A DNA stretch of 64,000 bases from Stromatinia cepivora. Lineage: Eukaryota; Ascomycota; Leotiomycetes; Helotiales; Sclerotiniaceae. Location: contig RCTD01000019.1 of the NCBI GenBank assembly GCA_014898415.1, positions 558,001 to 622,000 of the forward strand, written 5' to 3'. The notes under the pieces are model-generated. The model was not told the origin of the DNA. It saw nothing but the letters and a program-made list of their open reading frames with translations, and searched no databases. The position numbers and the translations under genes were made by a program. Shown one piece after another: positions 11,301 to 21,715 of the stretch; position 1 is the first letter of the stretch; every line of letters begins with the position of its first letter.

Positions 11301-12099
11301 TTGCATGAGGTAACGGAGTCGGCGATGAAACCGCTGGGTCCTCCCAACGAGCACGCTTAGAGATATGTGAGCCTTTCAACCAAGCTATATCTACAGGTCT
11401 CTTGATGCCAGTCCATATTTCCGGCTGTTTACCGTCATTATCTTTATCCGAAATCGAGCTTCCTGTTATTGGAGTATCTCCAAAATCTTCCATGTTCGCG
11501 TGCGTAAGAAATATCGACGATGGAACCCGCGGCAACGGTGGCCCGCCCAACGACCCTTCGCCTTTAAGTTGGACCTCTTTCTTTTCCATTGATATATCTC
11601 CGTGTATTGTCTCATCCACAACAAGTCTATTTGGACGAGTCGCAGAATCACTTTCCATATCCGTATAATCGTCAATTCCCATCTCTTTTGCCTGTCGTTT
11701 AGCATCCCGTCGGCACCAGGCAAGTGCTTCTGTAGGACTCATATCCTTTCTGCCATGTTCCCTAGCTCGTCGCATAACGTCCTCCCTTCTAAAAAGCATA
11801 TCTTTCGATCCAGGCTTCCACCAGTCCCCCTCTCGATGTCTCCATGGGTTTACCCATTGGTTCTTGTTATCTTTGCAAAAAGGTCCCCTGAGTCCCGCAG
11901 ATTGAATAATCGGTAGTTGTCCACGTAGTACCCTTTCCGCACACTGTTCATATCGCCGCCGTTTTTCGACTATGGCTCTGGGATTTGCCTCGGTATCGGA
12001 ACCTTCACAAATGAGGTCTTCGGGCTTATATGTTGGCGTGAAATATAAAGGTTCGTCATCATCGGAAGTGAACGAGCGCCTGCTCATATGGTGAGACAT
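8359..12099 (-). CDS. Large disordered conserved fungal protein (protamine P1-like annotation in relatives)
   Basis: A single open frame of 1246 residues starts at a true ATG (MSHHMSRRSF). The only ordered-looking part is near the N-terminus, roughly residues 40-150. It is rich in Arg and Trp: EKRRRYEQCAERVLRGQLP, then LRGPF, QWVNPWRHREGDWWKPGS and a second basic stretch with ALAWCRRDAKRQ. The remainder is Ser/Pro/acidic and looks unstructured. A KRKRVSF motif near residue 1013 fits the RVxF consensus for docking protein phosphatase 1, followed by LLDDED. I recall proteins of this kind in filamentous ascomycetes carrying the uninformative label protamine P1. No enzymatic motif is visible, so the function is unknown; nuclear location is an inference from its basic clusters. 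It is divergent from the Nud1-like gene across 1.4 kb. Confidence 0.85.
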   Translation of the reverse strand: MSHHMSRRSFTSDDDEPLYFTPTYKPEDLICEGSDTEANPRAIVEKRRRYEQCAERVLRGQLPIIQSAGLRGPFCKDNKNQWVNPWRHREGDWWKPGSKDMLFRREDVMRRAREHGRKDMSPTEALAWCRRDAKRQAKEMGIDDYTDMESDSATRPNRLVVDETIHGDISMEKKEVQLKGEGSLGGPPLPRVPSSIFLTHANMEDFGDTPITGSSISDKDNDGKQPEIWTGIKRPVDIAWLKGSHISKRARWEDPAVSSPTPLPHATSQKFQQKVTGNMTVAQNRILHTIQPRLGLSLETPRQELASRKSYASLQQSDTTFDAEGSFHTNIGQQGQQQLSFFAFESDIQPTYPYEESPKPYPTVPLDTPAGKEARAPQPSATKPVASPRLPSHPRIGAVLDRNHETPGNISFITDVAPSSVNLEHFRFRKKRRCKTDPTEVTDQPVTAIGERSRAPLSEGSKPALSVQRDAILSTPFILHPIQRADRSSLSPIRRTIFAWSKGSSGRSSRVDESWLTTQEEVGVSPSTMTSDSKRTIEREYSPQYENFDNSWVTTQDDFNHAPASSASMDIRQIYGISNFLPRPNHVEHIDAPAFKGYEHKSSLQSSPLKEPFSARSRLPPSKPSPHSPALPGNPNKSGVPMPYNNLDGSSTQSYNTSPVSLTEDKLSSSQACILPQNLGSSQQLPHRITTTSEADSSENTRDDNSECGLSIHVQIPDDSKGDDTEVVVLEINSALEGEQIQEVTVLQANREPNSDMELRANLEASVIIQNAEDTQGVNQEEELQEEEATRAEPDADDVLVNSVLSSGQPSTSSSSAGTNNLTIHSPTSIQKARSVNQIPESSMSKRLTPLLLSEEDVLSPASTQDLNEYLLEAAAVEEDVAVPSGDTGPVNAINPDLEPTEEAAIRNRSPQSPWAPTEPGLMVAPRIIATTETAERYPDAESPNSGWQKEGRPATPDNDIIRPFRDLMTPSPPPEGLKTPEVEQRPSNTQLLVEAATQNPWVNGSKKKSLKRKRVSFGLLDDEDPVQPQHKSQRQRRSPSPESTYRSGAFGSKVAEFDDDVTDMNSFQNHFAAIHRKSVGDDSPKVNGSVKRPSIEKYKTALSGAANLVASSPAIDAMAEAFIAADRDSSRERECRFTISLSPTRKSKRKSYATFEDEDGDDTVIQPSDSHFSTNVALNETSSNAKLGDHTPKHSFDEVEDLLGGDWSVEGELKKASTEFEPATPRRENSVHSRGSLFAFENIWT

Positions 12100-13478
12100 T
12101 CCTGCAAATAGTCATATGCTGCATTCCAATAATTGGGCTATGTCTCAAAGTTTGCATGCTTGATGTGAATGCAATCACAAAAGTAATCAGTTATCACATT
12201 TTGATGTGGCTGACCAGGCAACTCTTTTTCGTGTTTGCGTGTTTTCGCGAGTGATACGAAAACACGTGATGTGGATCAGACTTAAGTTGGTTTTCTGGTT
12301 CAAATGTAACCAGTAGTGAATGTTCTTTTTCAAAATACTGAATTAGGGATTTTTTGCTTTTGACAGATATCCGAGTTTAGTTCGAAGATTCATGATTCAA
12401 ATTCAGATAATACCTCGATGATCAAAGCAAGCTGGAGTGGGATATATATGCTGTCGATTTGGCGCTGGATCATTAGTAGATCATTAGTAGAGGCTCTTCT
12501 CTTTAACCCGAATTATATCTTTACAGAGGAAGCAAATTAGCAAGTCTATTTCACCCATGCATGAGCCTTACCCAGAAACATTTTAGTAAATCCATTTACA
12601 TGCTATGATAAACCAGCTACCTACCAGCATCCCCCTTACTTGCAGATAGTGTAATAAGTGTTAGTTTTGACTACTAGGTACTTTTCAATATTCAATATCT
12701 ACTGATAGAAGTACCCAATTTGGACAATCAAAGTTCATCAACCAATGAATTGCTTCAATGAGATCCACCTCAATAAGGTTATCGGAAGATTAAAATGCTG
12801 GAGCAATGAACTTACTCCGTACTGAGTATTATCTGCATTGCCAACTCAATTGAGCTCCGCAATATGTCAAGGAATTTTAGCCCCCAAACTTATTATATGA
12901 TGGAAAACCCAGCCCAACCTCAACTCAAATTGTTAAAATTTATCAACTGAACGTGTTGCACCAAGAATTATTATAATAACCTTCTGAATGATTTTTGTAG
13001 TGTTATCGTAGCTGTAGCTGTAGCTGTATATGTAGGTACGGATGGTATCACATGAATTTTTATCCTTTTTTTAAGATCAAATCGACGTGGGGTCGCGGCT
13101 GCTGTGGCTTGGAGAGTATTTACTATTTTTGATAGGCCCTTGTTCCTTCCTGCACGACTTTTCAATTAAAAGGTCCAAGTGCCCACCCCCAGCCCAGACC
13201 ACAATTCAATGTTCAATCCCACTTCACGATCATCTCAATTCACCCACGCGTTATTCCATGGGCTGCAGTATATTAACACAAATAGGTTCTATTCTACGCA
13301 TTACTTTGGGAATGGCATATGCAAGTCTATACAATTAATACTGCCCATGCACAGACGCGACATTATTTCACGCGATCCATACTCTTCAACAACAACAACA
13401 ACAACAACAAACAATCAAGTCAAATCAAATCAAATCCGAATTCATGCTCACTGCTTATAACCTCCCGAATCTTTCAAG
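12100..13478. other. Divergent promoter region between two large genes
   Basis: About 1.4 kb separates the start codons of the disordered-protein gene (-) and the Nud1-like gene (+). The right end contains a (CAA)n run at about 13387-13411, typical of a fungal 5' leader. Several direct AT-rich motifs occur but no gene is supported; the small frames at 13087-13582 overlap the leader. Confidence 0.6.
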
Positions 13479-16400
13479 ATGGATCAGGCCTGGTTAGATT
13501 CTTTATCCGAAGACTGGGTATCTCAACCTCGATCCGAATCACCAGAGCCAGAACTCCCATCTCTCACAAATGTCACATCTGATTCTTCAAACCCCCGCCC
13601 AACTGTCCCGCCTAGTCGCATACCGAAGTTCAATTCGGAGACGAAATCTTGGTCGAATGTGCCAGACAGTAACCCGTTGAGTGAAAGGAGTCAGAATGAG
13701 AATAATATTCCCTTGTCACAACGAACCCATCAGCCATCGAAACTGCGAAGTGAAATACCGCTGAGCCCCAGAGGCAGGAAACTCTCTCGACCTTTGTCAG
13801 CTTCTAGCACACACACAGCAGAATATAATACAATCCAGCATAACAAATCTCTCAGCGCATCGCCCAAGAAGAGCTCAAAAGACACACCGGAATGGAAGAG
13901 GAGACTCCTTCAAGGAGACGTTGGATATGGTGAACAGCGCGATCTATTCAGCGCAGCCGGTCTCGAGACGATATTTCAACCACCACTTACCGATAATTCG
14001 ATCAAAAAATTGCCCGCCTATGGAGAGAGTAGTATCATGCCATCCAGTCCTCCGCTCTACCGCACAAGATTAGAGCCTCCACAATTCGACGATAGCGAGA
14101 TATCATCTGAAGATTCTGCGCCAGAAGATGGAAATGGACTGCCACGAGGTGTGAGATATAAATTGACAGAGGATTTTGGTAGTGAATTTTCCACCAACGA
14201 TTTGAGTCGAGGAAGCGATTTCAGACCTACCGCACTGAATACTTTGAGTCCGGTCAAAGAACACTTTTCTCCCCCAGATTCTGCCCTCAACACGGACTAC
14301 CCCCGTACCAAAAAAGGATATCTAGACGTGGGACGAACTATAAGCGGCCAAAGCGATACGCGCAACGAGTTCTTGTCACCGATATATTTAGCAACACAGG
14401 ATACCAAAGGTGGTAAAGCTAAAAATTCGCCAATGGACATATCACCTGCTGAACTCCAAGAGCGCCTAGAAAAACTTCGTACTAATGATCCAAATGTTGA
14501 TGAAACTGAAGACCTCGAAACTGCCTCGCGACCTATAACCAGCGACGTTACAACAGATACGGATGATTTCAGGCGCAACGGTCAATTTGTCAACGTTCGA
14601 AGAGGCGGTCGTTCTGAAGAAGGTTCTTTCCAAAAACGGATGCTGAGTCCTTCTTCCCTAGCACCAATCGATGAGTCGGCATTATCACTTGATGATTCCC
14701 GGCACGACAGCTCTGAGAAGCAACTCCCTAAAATAAGAAAGACACGAGCCTCCAATGAACTTCTAGAACCACCGGTGAATCTACAATCCCCTTCGATTGC
14801 GCCAACGCCGCATCCCAGCCCAGCCAAATCTCCCGTCAAAAGCAGTCTTGGTAGCCCGTTGAAACTGTTTGGTACTCATGATACGTTTACAAGTCAAAAG
14901 CTTCTACGTAGACTGAGCCAATACGAGGATCGTGGAAGTGATCCTGAACCAGAAGTACCACCGAACACTGCCCATGAGACCGCGCATCACCATATGGATA
15001 CTGCAAATGAGAACCGACCCGTATCGGAGGGTAGTCATTTCCTAAAGGAGCGTAAGTCAAGGAGATTCAGTAGCTTTGGCGTCGGCGATTTAGATAGTTT
15101 TCGGTTCAACGAGGATGTCTCCTTCGAATCGAATGGATCCATTTTACATAACGACGATGTAGAAGATCTGGCTCTTCCCGTCTTAGATCCAAAGTCACAA
15201 ACTAGATTTCGCTTTCGGCTAGATTCTTCACCAAACATAAAGGAAGAAGTTGACAGGCAAACTAGTGGTAAATACAGAACTACCAGCAATAGCAGTAGCA
15301 GACGCAGCTTGAGCGTTAGAAAAAGATCTAGCACTGGCTCTATTACGCCATCTAGTGTCTTGCCCTCGTTTCAGATGACCGAGAACCTCAAGACACCCAG
15401 GAGATCGAATGGTGAAGCGGAAGGGAAACGGCTTCTCAGATCTCCATTGAAGGATCCCACACCAAAAAGACGCCGGACCTTACACAGAGCGGATATTTCT
15501 CTTCCACTACAACCTGAAGAGCCACTAGTCTCAATTGCTGGTCTTCCGCGTCCATCGACGCAGCCAGCGATGGGCAAGACGCGACAAGACAACGAGCGAA
15601 ACTTTCAAGCTGCCGATCCGAAGATACTCGCAATGCGACAACTTCTCCGTCCTCGAACACCCACACCTAGTCAGCGTAATAGTCAACAGCGTGAGGAAGC
15701 TTTCGTTGAGTCAGAACTCACCTCGGACGCACGTGCAAGAATGTTGCAAGAGCAAAAGATTGCTATGATTCAAGCTGAGCTTGACCTGGCTAACTCTGAT
15801 ATGCCTCTCGGCGCTAGTCAGCAATCGCAGGATAGTCGAAAACCTTCGGTAACCACCCAAGACTTTCTGGACGAGGCGAAGAAGATTATGGCAGGCATTC
15901 GAGGTAAATCAAGGCCTCGTAGTGGCCTCACAAGCCTTGAAGAGTCGGAGTCCGAAGGTGATCAAGTCCTCCCATCTAATACTGCAGCAGATGATGAGCT
16001 AGAGGATTCCTACCAGGAGTCAACCCAGGAACTATTTGAAAGACCACCAAGTCGCGAAGGTGCCCCGGTGTCAAGAACGCCACTCACACAAGATCCGGAG
16101 CTTCTGGATCATTTACGCAAATATGAGGAGAAGAGTGAAGTGGATGGCATCATTGCTTCATCTATAAAGTCTATGGCTATGGCGAAAGAGGTCATCAAAA
16201 ATGCAAGAGAAATCGATAGAATGGCAGACGAAACAATCTCAAGATCGTTCCGTCACTTTTTAGATCCTATTGATACAGTTCAGAGCGAGCCACCAAATAT
16301 TCGCATATCTAATAATCCGGACATCCAGCGAAAGCGCAAACATTCCGGCTCTTCACGACAGCTGGACGAAGAATATGATGATCCCGATTTCTTCACACAT

Positions 16401-19400
16401 GGTTCGAACAACTCGATACCCACGACATCATCCAGAGGTTCAGATTCGAGACGTGTAATTGCTCCGCACACAGTATCCCATCTAATTCCAGAGCAACTTG
16501 CTGGTATGGTCTTTGATCGAGAACGGAATATGTGGGTCAAGAGGAAGTCTACCAGAGGAGAACGGGATGGACAAGATTCCCCTAATTCCGAAGGAACGGA
16601 GGAAGACCCCTTTGAGGACATTCCTGATTTGTCATTCGATGAAACGCAAGAGCTCATGAGGCTAAGGGCCGTTGCCGCCAAACAGAAGGAAGACGCACGA
16701 TTACGATTGGCTGAATATCTCGACGATGAAAAACATCATGACGAGTTAACTGGCCGATCACCATCTCAAAATAATTCGAATATGAGCGTTTCACCTGTTG
16801 ATATCAGGCCCCAAACAGCACCTTCAAAGCCTATCCATAGTGGCCTGGATAATTCTGTGCCCGAAATTAAAATTCGATCAGCCTCCACAGGCGAGGATAG
16901 TGTCCTACGGCCAAAGAAGACTCGTAATGGGAACGCAAACAAATTTGTTCATGGAAGCCATAGTTCAACCGTGAGCAAGGCCCCCCAAGACAGCAGGAAA
17001 TTGGTCGATGGGCCAATCTTCCTTCAACCAGACAGAGACCCGAGCACCACAACTCCAAAACGTCAACGAAATGTCACAATCACTTTCTCATCTCCTATCG
17101 CGGAGCTTATCGAGATTCCTACTTATAATGACGATGATAGTTCCACGAAAGAGGAGCCTTACCAGTCTGACTACGACAGCGTCAACGAATCTGATAGTGA
17201 TGATGATGGTGGAAGTATTCGGGTTAGAAAAGGGAAATCTAAACAAGGAAACGGAACACATGGATATCGAAACACCTCCCGTAGATTATCAGTTGGAGGA
17301 CAACAATTTATGCCCCGTCCAGTATCACGTATTGACGAGCAAGACGAGGACTCGTTCGATAGGGGAAGTGGTAGTGCGCGCAAACACAAAAACAATCTTC
17401 TGCCCACGCCTTCCGCCTCGCCGAGAAGAGTGGATAGTGTAGTACTCGCTACGCCACGTCCCGTTCATGAGATCGGGACCCTTGAACTCACTCCACTTTC
17501 AGAATTTACGATGCATCAAGCAGACGAATCTTTTGGGCTGAACGTGAGCTATGTAGCGAATGGACAAAAGCATATTTCAGGAGCTTCTACAAAGAAAACG
17601 CTTTCTCATTCAATCAAGGCAATGGTTGAGAAACTGACTGAAATTGAACCATATGAGCCGTTTTGGGAGCATATGAAGAGCGCCGATCTGCATCGAAAGA
17701 AACTGACAAATTTACACAAACTCAACGAATTTTGTGAGCACCTCGAGGAACTGAAGGTCTCCAAAAACGAAATTAGTCAATTAAATGGTGTTCCTTCATC
17801 CCTTCGCACGCTTATCATTAGCCATAATCGCCTATCCGATCTGACGTCCTGGGGCCATCTGTGGAACCTACAGCAAGTTGATGTTTCTAACAACGAGATT
17901 GAAAGCCTTTCTTGCTTCAAAAACTTGGTTCATTTAAGAAGCCTGCAAGCAGACAATAATCAAATCACTTCGCTTCATGGTATTGAAACTCTAGATGGTT
18001 TGATTACACTCCGGCTTCGAGGCAACCCAATTGAGACACTGAACTTCGAAGGCACGAACCTCAAACATTTGGAAAAATTAGACCTCAGAGACTGTCAAAT
18101 CTCGGAAGTCAAGAATCTCGGTCATCTGCCGAAATTGTCGAACCTTGACCTGGAGAATAACAAATTGGTCAATTTCATAACATCAGACGATACATGCTCG
18201 GCTAGAGAAATTAGGCTGAGCTTCAATAACCTTGAATCTTTCGATGCAAGTCTCACACCCGAAATCCGTATTCTCTATCTGGATGGGAATCGTATCAAAA
18301 CTATCACTGGTCTCCTCCACAAAAGAAATCTATATAGCCTCTCAGTACGAGAACAGCAGTCTGGCACAATTCTAGACAAGTCGTTCCTCCAAGATGCTTA
18401 CGAGGTGAGGAAGCTGTTCTTATCTGGCAATTACTTGGGGACCTTTGATCCGGGTGTCGAATACCTCAATCTACAATACCTCGAGCTCGCAAACTGTGGT
18501 ATTACTTCCCTACCAGATGATTTTGGTCTTATGGTAGCAAATGTGCGGGTTCTTAACCTCAACTTTAATGGATTACAAGAATTTCAGTGCCTTCTCGGCA
18601 TCGTCCGTCTCAAGAAATTACTCCTTGCTGGAAATCGGTTGTCAAAAGTAGAAAGACTCACGAGAACTTTACGAGCATTTCCCTATCTGACTACTGTCGA
18701 TATGAGGAATAACCATGTTAATCATAACTTCTACCCAGTAGCATTAGAAAGATGTTTGATTAAAGATGGTGGGCTCGAGAAAAATGAGCTAGACGTTCTT
18801 GATCCATATTCTCTTGGCAATGCCGATCCAGTAAGAGATGCTCATTACATTTCATGCTCAGACATGGGAACAAAAGCGATGCGGCGTGTGTACGAAATGC
18901 TGGTCTTCGGCAAGAAGGGCGATAACCCCAGACTCCAGAAGTTGGATGGTCTGCCAGTTAATAGAGAGGTCTCGAAGATTCGAGATGATGTTTGGGATAG
19001 ACTTCTGGAAATGGGTTATATAAAGACATCCGAAAAGTCTAACGGAAAGAGAAATAATGGTCAAACTGAGAATGAGAAAACAGAAGAGATTCTGGAAGGA
19101 GGAGGGGGCCTTCATCAGGATACCCCTACTAAAAATCCAATCGTGGAGAAAGTGGCAGAGAAAGCGGGTGAGCGGCAACAACACCGATCTAATATTTATG
19201 AAGGTCATGGGATAGCCGAAGGTCCACAGGATATCGAATCTACCGAGAAGAATGTAGAGAAAGTCGAAAGAGAGGCTGAGACACCACATGCGGGTAATTT
19301 TGGTGAGAAGAACGCGGGCCCAAAAGTCGAGGCAAATCCGGTGACCCTAAAGAACGCCAAGGAACTTCCAACGGAGGAAGATGTTGTGCAGGGAAACACT

Positions 19401-20021
19401 GGGAATCAATCTCAGAGCGGTCAAGCATCTGATACGCCCAAACACAAGGCTCATTTTTCAGTGAACTTAAATCCCCGGGAAAGTCCAAATGTTGCAGCAC
19501 CTGAAGTTGACTCGGCATCACCACCATCCACGATGAGAAGACATAAATTAGCACGCAATGTGGAGAGGATCATCGCCAAGAGTGAAGCTACCGTTGCGAA
19601 GCATAGAGCCTTGGTCAAACGTATGGACGAGGAGGCTAGAGAAAATGTGTCCACACATCCGGAATCGAAGCGGATGGAGACCAATAAGAATATGATAGGA
19701 TTTCCTCCTCCAGTGATCCCGCTTGCTAGTCAGGCGATTTATGAGCAACCATCACGACATGTTAGAGCTAACTTTCCGACAGCAGCTCAACTGAAGCAGG
19801 AGTTTGAGGAAATGCTGCAGTCGTTCGAGCGCGAGTCGAGGTCGAAAGGATCCAAAACTTTGCACCGAAACCGGGATGAGCATGGGTCTTATGTTCGACA
19901 GAGCAGTCGAAACAAGCCAGCCACTACGAGGGGTGTCAAGAAGGTTGAGTTCGCTGAAGGGAGTAAAGAGGCTAAGGTGGGCAAAGCACCGCGCTGGCCA
20001 GCTGAGGACAGCTTTGCCTGA
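13479..20021 (+). CDS. NUD1: Septation initiation / mitotic exit network scaffold (Nud1/Cdc11 family)
   Basis: An uninterrupted 2180-residue frame starts at ATG (MDQAWLDSLSEDWVSQPR), an N-terminus characteristic of the fungal Cdc11/Nud1 family. Residues 1-1400 are Ser/Pro/acidic and disordered. Leucine-rich repeats occupy about residues 1415-1740: successive LxxLxLxxN units such as LRTLIISHNRLSDL, LQQVDVSNNEIESL, LSNLDLENNKL and VRVLNLNFNGL. An LRR-cap-like segment (LTTVDMRNNHVNHNFYP) follows, then a long charged tail with coiled-coil tendency near residues 2020-2120. Known family role: a spindle pole body scaffold that recruits SIN/MEN kinases and Mob1 to trigger septation, regulated by phosphorylation of the disordered part. 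The lack of introns over 6.5 kb is notable next to the multi-exon neighbours. Confidence 0.88.
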   Translation: MDQAWLDSLSEDWVSQPRSESPEPELPSLTNVTSDSSNPRPTVPPSRIPKFNSETKSWSNVPDSNPLSERSQNENNIPLSQRTHQPSKLRSEIPLSPRGRKLSRPLSASSTHTAEYNTIQHNKSLSASPKKSSKDTPEWKRRLLQGDVGYGEQRDLFSAAGLETIFQPPLTDNSIKKLPAYGESSIMPSSPPLYRTRLEPPQFDDSEISSEDSAPEDGNGLPRGVRYKLTEDFGSEFSTNDLSRGSDFRPTALNTLSPVKEHFSPPDSALNTDYPRTKKGYLDVGRTISGQSDTRNEFLSPIYLATQDTKGGKAKNSPMDISPAELQERLEKLRTNDPNVDETEDLETASRPITSDVTTDTDDFRRNGQFVNVRRGGRSEEGSFQKRMLSPSSLAPIDESALSLDDSRHDSSEKQLPKIRKTRASNELLEPPVNLQSPSIAPTPHPSPAKSPVKSSLGSPLKLFGTHDTFTSQKLLRRLSQYEDRGSDPEPEVPPNTAHETAHHHMDTANENRPVSEGSHFLKERKSRRFSSFGVGDLDSFRFNEDVSFESNGSILHNDDVEDLALPVLDPKSQTRFRFRLDSSPNIKEEVDRQTSGKYRTTSNSSSRRSLSVRKRSSTGSITPSSVLPSFQMTENLKTPRRSNGEAEGKRLLRSPLKDPTPKRRRTLHRADISLPLQPEEPLVSIAGLPRPSTQPAMGKTRQDNERNFQAADPKILAMRQLLRPRTPTPSQRNSQQREEAFVESELTSDARARMLQEQKIAMIQAELDLANSDMPLGASQQSQDSRKPSVTTQDFLDEAKKIMAGIRGKSRPRSGLTSLEESESEGDQVLPSNTAADDELEDSYQESTQELFERPPSREGAPVSRTPLTQDPELLDHLRKYEEKSEVDGIIASSIKSMAMAKEVIKNAREIDRMADETISRSFRHFLDPIDTVQSEPPNIRISNNPDIQRKRKHSGSSRQLDEEYDDPDFFTHGSNNSIPTTSSRGSDSRRVIAPHTVSHLIPEQLAGMVFDRERNMWVKRKSTRGERDGQDSPNSEGTEEDPFEDIPDLSFDETQELMRLRAVAAKQKEDARLRLAEYLDDEKHHDELTGRSPSQNNSNMSVSPVDIRPQTAPSKPIHSGLDNSVPEIKIRSASTGEDSVLRPKKTRNGNANKFVHGSHSSTVSKAPQDSRKLVDGPIFLQPDRDPSTTTPKRQRNVTITFSSPIAELIEIPTYNDDDSSTKEEPYQSDYDSVNESDSDDDGGSIRVRKGKSKQGNGTHGYRNTSRRLSVGGQQFMPRPVSRIDEQDEDSFDRGSGSARKHKNNLLPTPSASPRRVDSVVLATPRPVHEIGTLELTPLSEFTMHQADESFGLNVSYVANGQKHISGASTKKTLSHSIKAMVEKLTEIEPYEPFWEHMKSADLHRKKLTNLHKLNEFCEHLEELKVSKNEISQLNGVPSSLRTLIISHNRLSDLTSWGHLWNLQQVDVSNNEIESLSCFKNLVHLRSLQADNNQITSLHGIETLDGLITLRLRGNPIETLNFEGTNLKHLEKLDLRDCQISEVKNLGHLPKLSNLDLENNKLVNFITSDDTCSAREIRLSFNNLESFDASLTPEIRILYLDGNRIKTITGLLHKRNLYSLSVREQQSGTILDKSFLQDAYEVRKLFLSGNYLGTFDPGVEYLNLQYLELANCGITSLPDDFGLMVANVRVLNLNFNGLQEFQCLLGIVRLKKLLLAGNRLSKVERLTRTLRAFPYLTTVDMRNNHVNHNFYPVALERCLIKDGGLEKNELDVLDPYSLGNADPVRDAHYISCSDMGTKAMRRVYEMLVFGKKGDNPRLQKLDGLPVNREVSKIRDDVWDRLLEMGYIKTSEKSNGKRNNGQTENEKTEEILEGGGGLHQDTPTKNPIVEKVAEKAGERQQHRSNIYEGHGIAEGPQDIESTEKNVEKVEREAETPHAGNFGEKNAGPKVEANPVTLKNAKELPTEEDVVQGNTGNQSQSGQASDTPKHKAHFSVNLNPRESPNVAAPEVDSASPPSTMRRHKLARNVERIIAKSEATVAKHRALVKRMDEEARENVSTHPESKRMETNKNMIGFPPPVIPLASQAIYEQPSRHVRANFPTAAQLKQEFEEMLQSFERESRSKGSKTLHRNRDEHGSYVRQSSRNKPATTRGVKKVEFAEGSKEAKVGKAPRWPAEDSFA

Positions 20022-20257
20022 GCAACACAGGTTATGAATTATGGATGATTTACGAGTAATGCGGTGGGCTGGATGGGTCTGTACAAAATAGGATAATCAT
20101 CGAGGTATGGTGTTGGTGGTTCTACAAAAGAGAGTTATAGGCTTGTGGGATTATCTTGTATAGTATTATTACAGTGTTGTTTGGTAGACCACGGGATGGT
20201 CAAGGTGATACCTTTAGGCGTATAGAGTTACCTGCTAGATATAACAATATCATCTTT
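20022..20257. other. Short convergent intergenic region
   Basis: These 236 bp separate the convergent stops of the scaffold gene and the hydratase gene. It should contain both polyadenylation regions. No other feature is seen. Confidence 0.6.
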
Positions 20258-21345
20258 TCATAATTTTGACGTCTTTTTTGCCTGCCTCTCCCATTCAGCG
20301 ACTCTACATTTAGCATCCTCTTTCCTCGTCACTTCCTTATCCATATTCATCCCATCCCTTTCCTCACTCTCCGCATGCGCCTCCAGATACCCCAAACTCT
20401 CCCTCCACATCTCCGCCTTCAACGCCCCATAAACCCCAGTCTTCCCTTTCTCCAACAATTTCCGCTCATCAACCAACTTCAACACGTCTTCCCATCCTCC
20501 TAAAGCATCCACAAGTCCTTCCTTTAATGCGGCCTCGCCGTTAAAGCGTTTCGCTTCGAGCACGAGAGAGCGGTAGGTAGAGGGAGAGGGCAGTTTTTGG
20601 CGGAAAATAGAGGACATTGGGGGTTTAAGGGGAGCGCCAAATTCGAGCTCGTTGAGACAGAGGTAGCCTCGGCTTGGGTTGAAAATTCGGTAGTCCGTGT
20701 ACATGGCCGTCATGAGGCCGCCGGCGAAGGCGTGTCCGGGAAGGAGAGATATGGTTGGCATGGGATAGCTGGGTTTTGTGAGAGGGTTAGAGATTGAGTT
20801 GTCATTCCAGAGCTGAGAGGCTTGCAAGAAAATGGCAGAACATACGTTAATAATCGTTTCCACAGCGCATAAAGAGTTTTGTCCCAGAACCCTTCCGTTT
20901 CAGTAGCATGGTTGAGATCTAGACCGTTGGAGAAGAATTTGGGAATCGCGGAGGTTATGCAGATGGCGCCGACTGGGTAGGAGACTTCGAGGATATCGAG
21001 GGCGTGCATGAAGGCTTGGCAAAAAGTGGTTGTGAGACGGTTGTCGGGGGGTGAGGAGAAGGTGAGGAGGTAGAGGTTGGGGTGTAAGGAAGAAGGGGTC
21101 GTGCAAGTCAGGGTGCCGGGCTGGGATTGGAGGGGAGAGGAAATGGGGATGGGGAGGGTGAAGAGAGGAGTGGGTTGGGTCATGGTTAGAGATTGAGATT
21201 GAGATTGAGATGCAGTGGTGAGATTGGAGGCAGAAACTGAGGATTGGGAACTGGAGGTGGAGCTGTAGATTGAATGAGACTGATATAGCTTGACTGAGGG
21301 ATGATTAATTGAAGGCAAAGACAGAAATTGGAGACTTTGTCTCAT
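20258..21345 (-). CDS. Peroxisomal enoyl-CoA hydratase/isomerase (crotonase family)
   Basis: Two exons, complement(20258..20768, 20846..21345), give 336 residues. The 77-bp intron (GTATGT..CCCAG) splices RLLT to YPMPTIS in frame. The crotonase core is recognisable: SSPPDNRLTT early, the oxyanion-hole region SAIPKFFSNGLDL, and the second oxyanion-hole helix GHAFAGGLMTAMYTDYRIF, then LNELEFGAPL. The protein ends in SKL, the canonical PTS1 peroxisomal import signal. The core most resembles fungal delta3-delta2 enoyl-CoA isomerase (Eci1-like) proteins acting in fatty-acid beta-oxidation, but a hydratase role cannot be excluded from motifs alone. Two starts are possible: the ATG at 21345, used here, adds about 54 Ser/Thr/Gln-rich residues; the in-frame ATG at 21183 (MTQPTPLF) begins right before the conserved part and may be the main start. 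Confidence 0.88.
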
Positions 21346-21715
21346 ATATTCACTTCGATGTACCGATAATCATCATGAGCCGAGGTTCAACAAGGCTCGG
21401 CCCCTGGTGGAATGCTGTTTATCCCCGAACTTCAGCATCCAATAAAATTTAACTACTTTATACAATACCAAAATATACAAGAAGAGCCTGACAGCATATG
21501 ACGATGTCTCTATTTTGATACCCCAATATTATCATCAACAATAAATAACATGTTATGTCATTGGCATGTGAACGATGATAATCTTAGTGCAAGGCTGAAG
21601 ACCCTTACCATATCCCTGTAAGCCAACCCACCTTAATTCCAAAAGAGCTTGAGAACATGTCTATCTGTCACTTCAATGGTCAAACGCAAAACACAAACAT
21701 TTCCACGACGTTGTG
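21346..21715. promoter_or_regulatory. Divergent promoter of the hydratase and ALG2 genes
   Basis: A 370-bp gap lies between two divergently transcribed start codons. It is A+T-rich with no open frame. Both core promoters must lie here, but I see no defined binding site. Confidence 0.5.
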
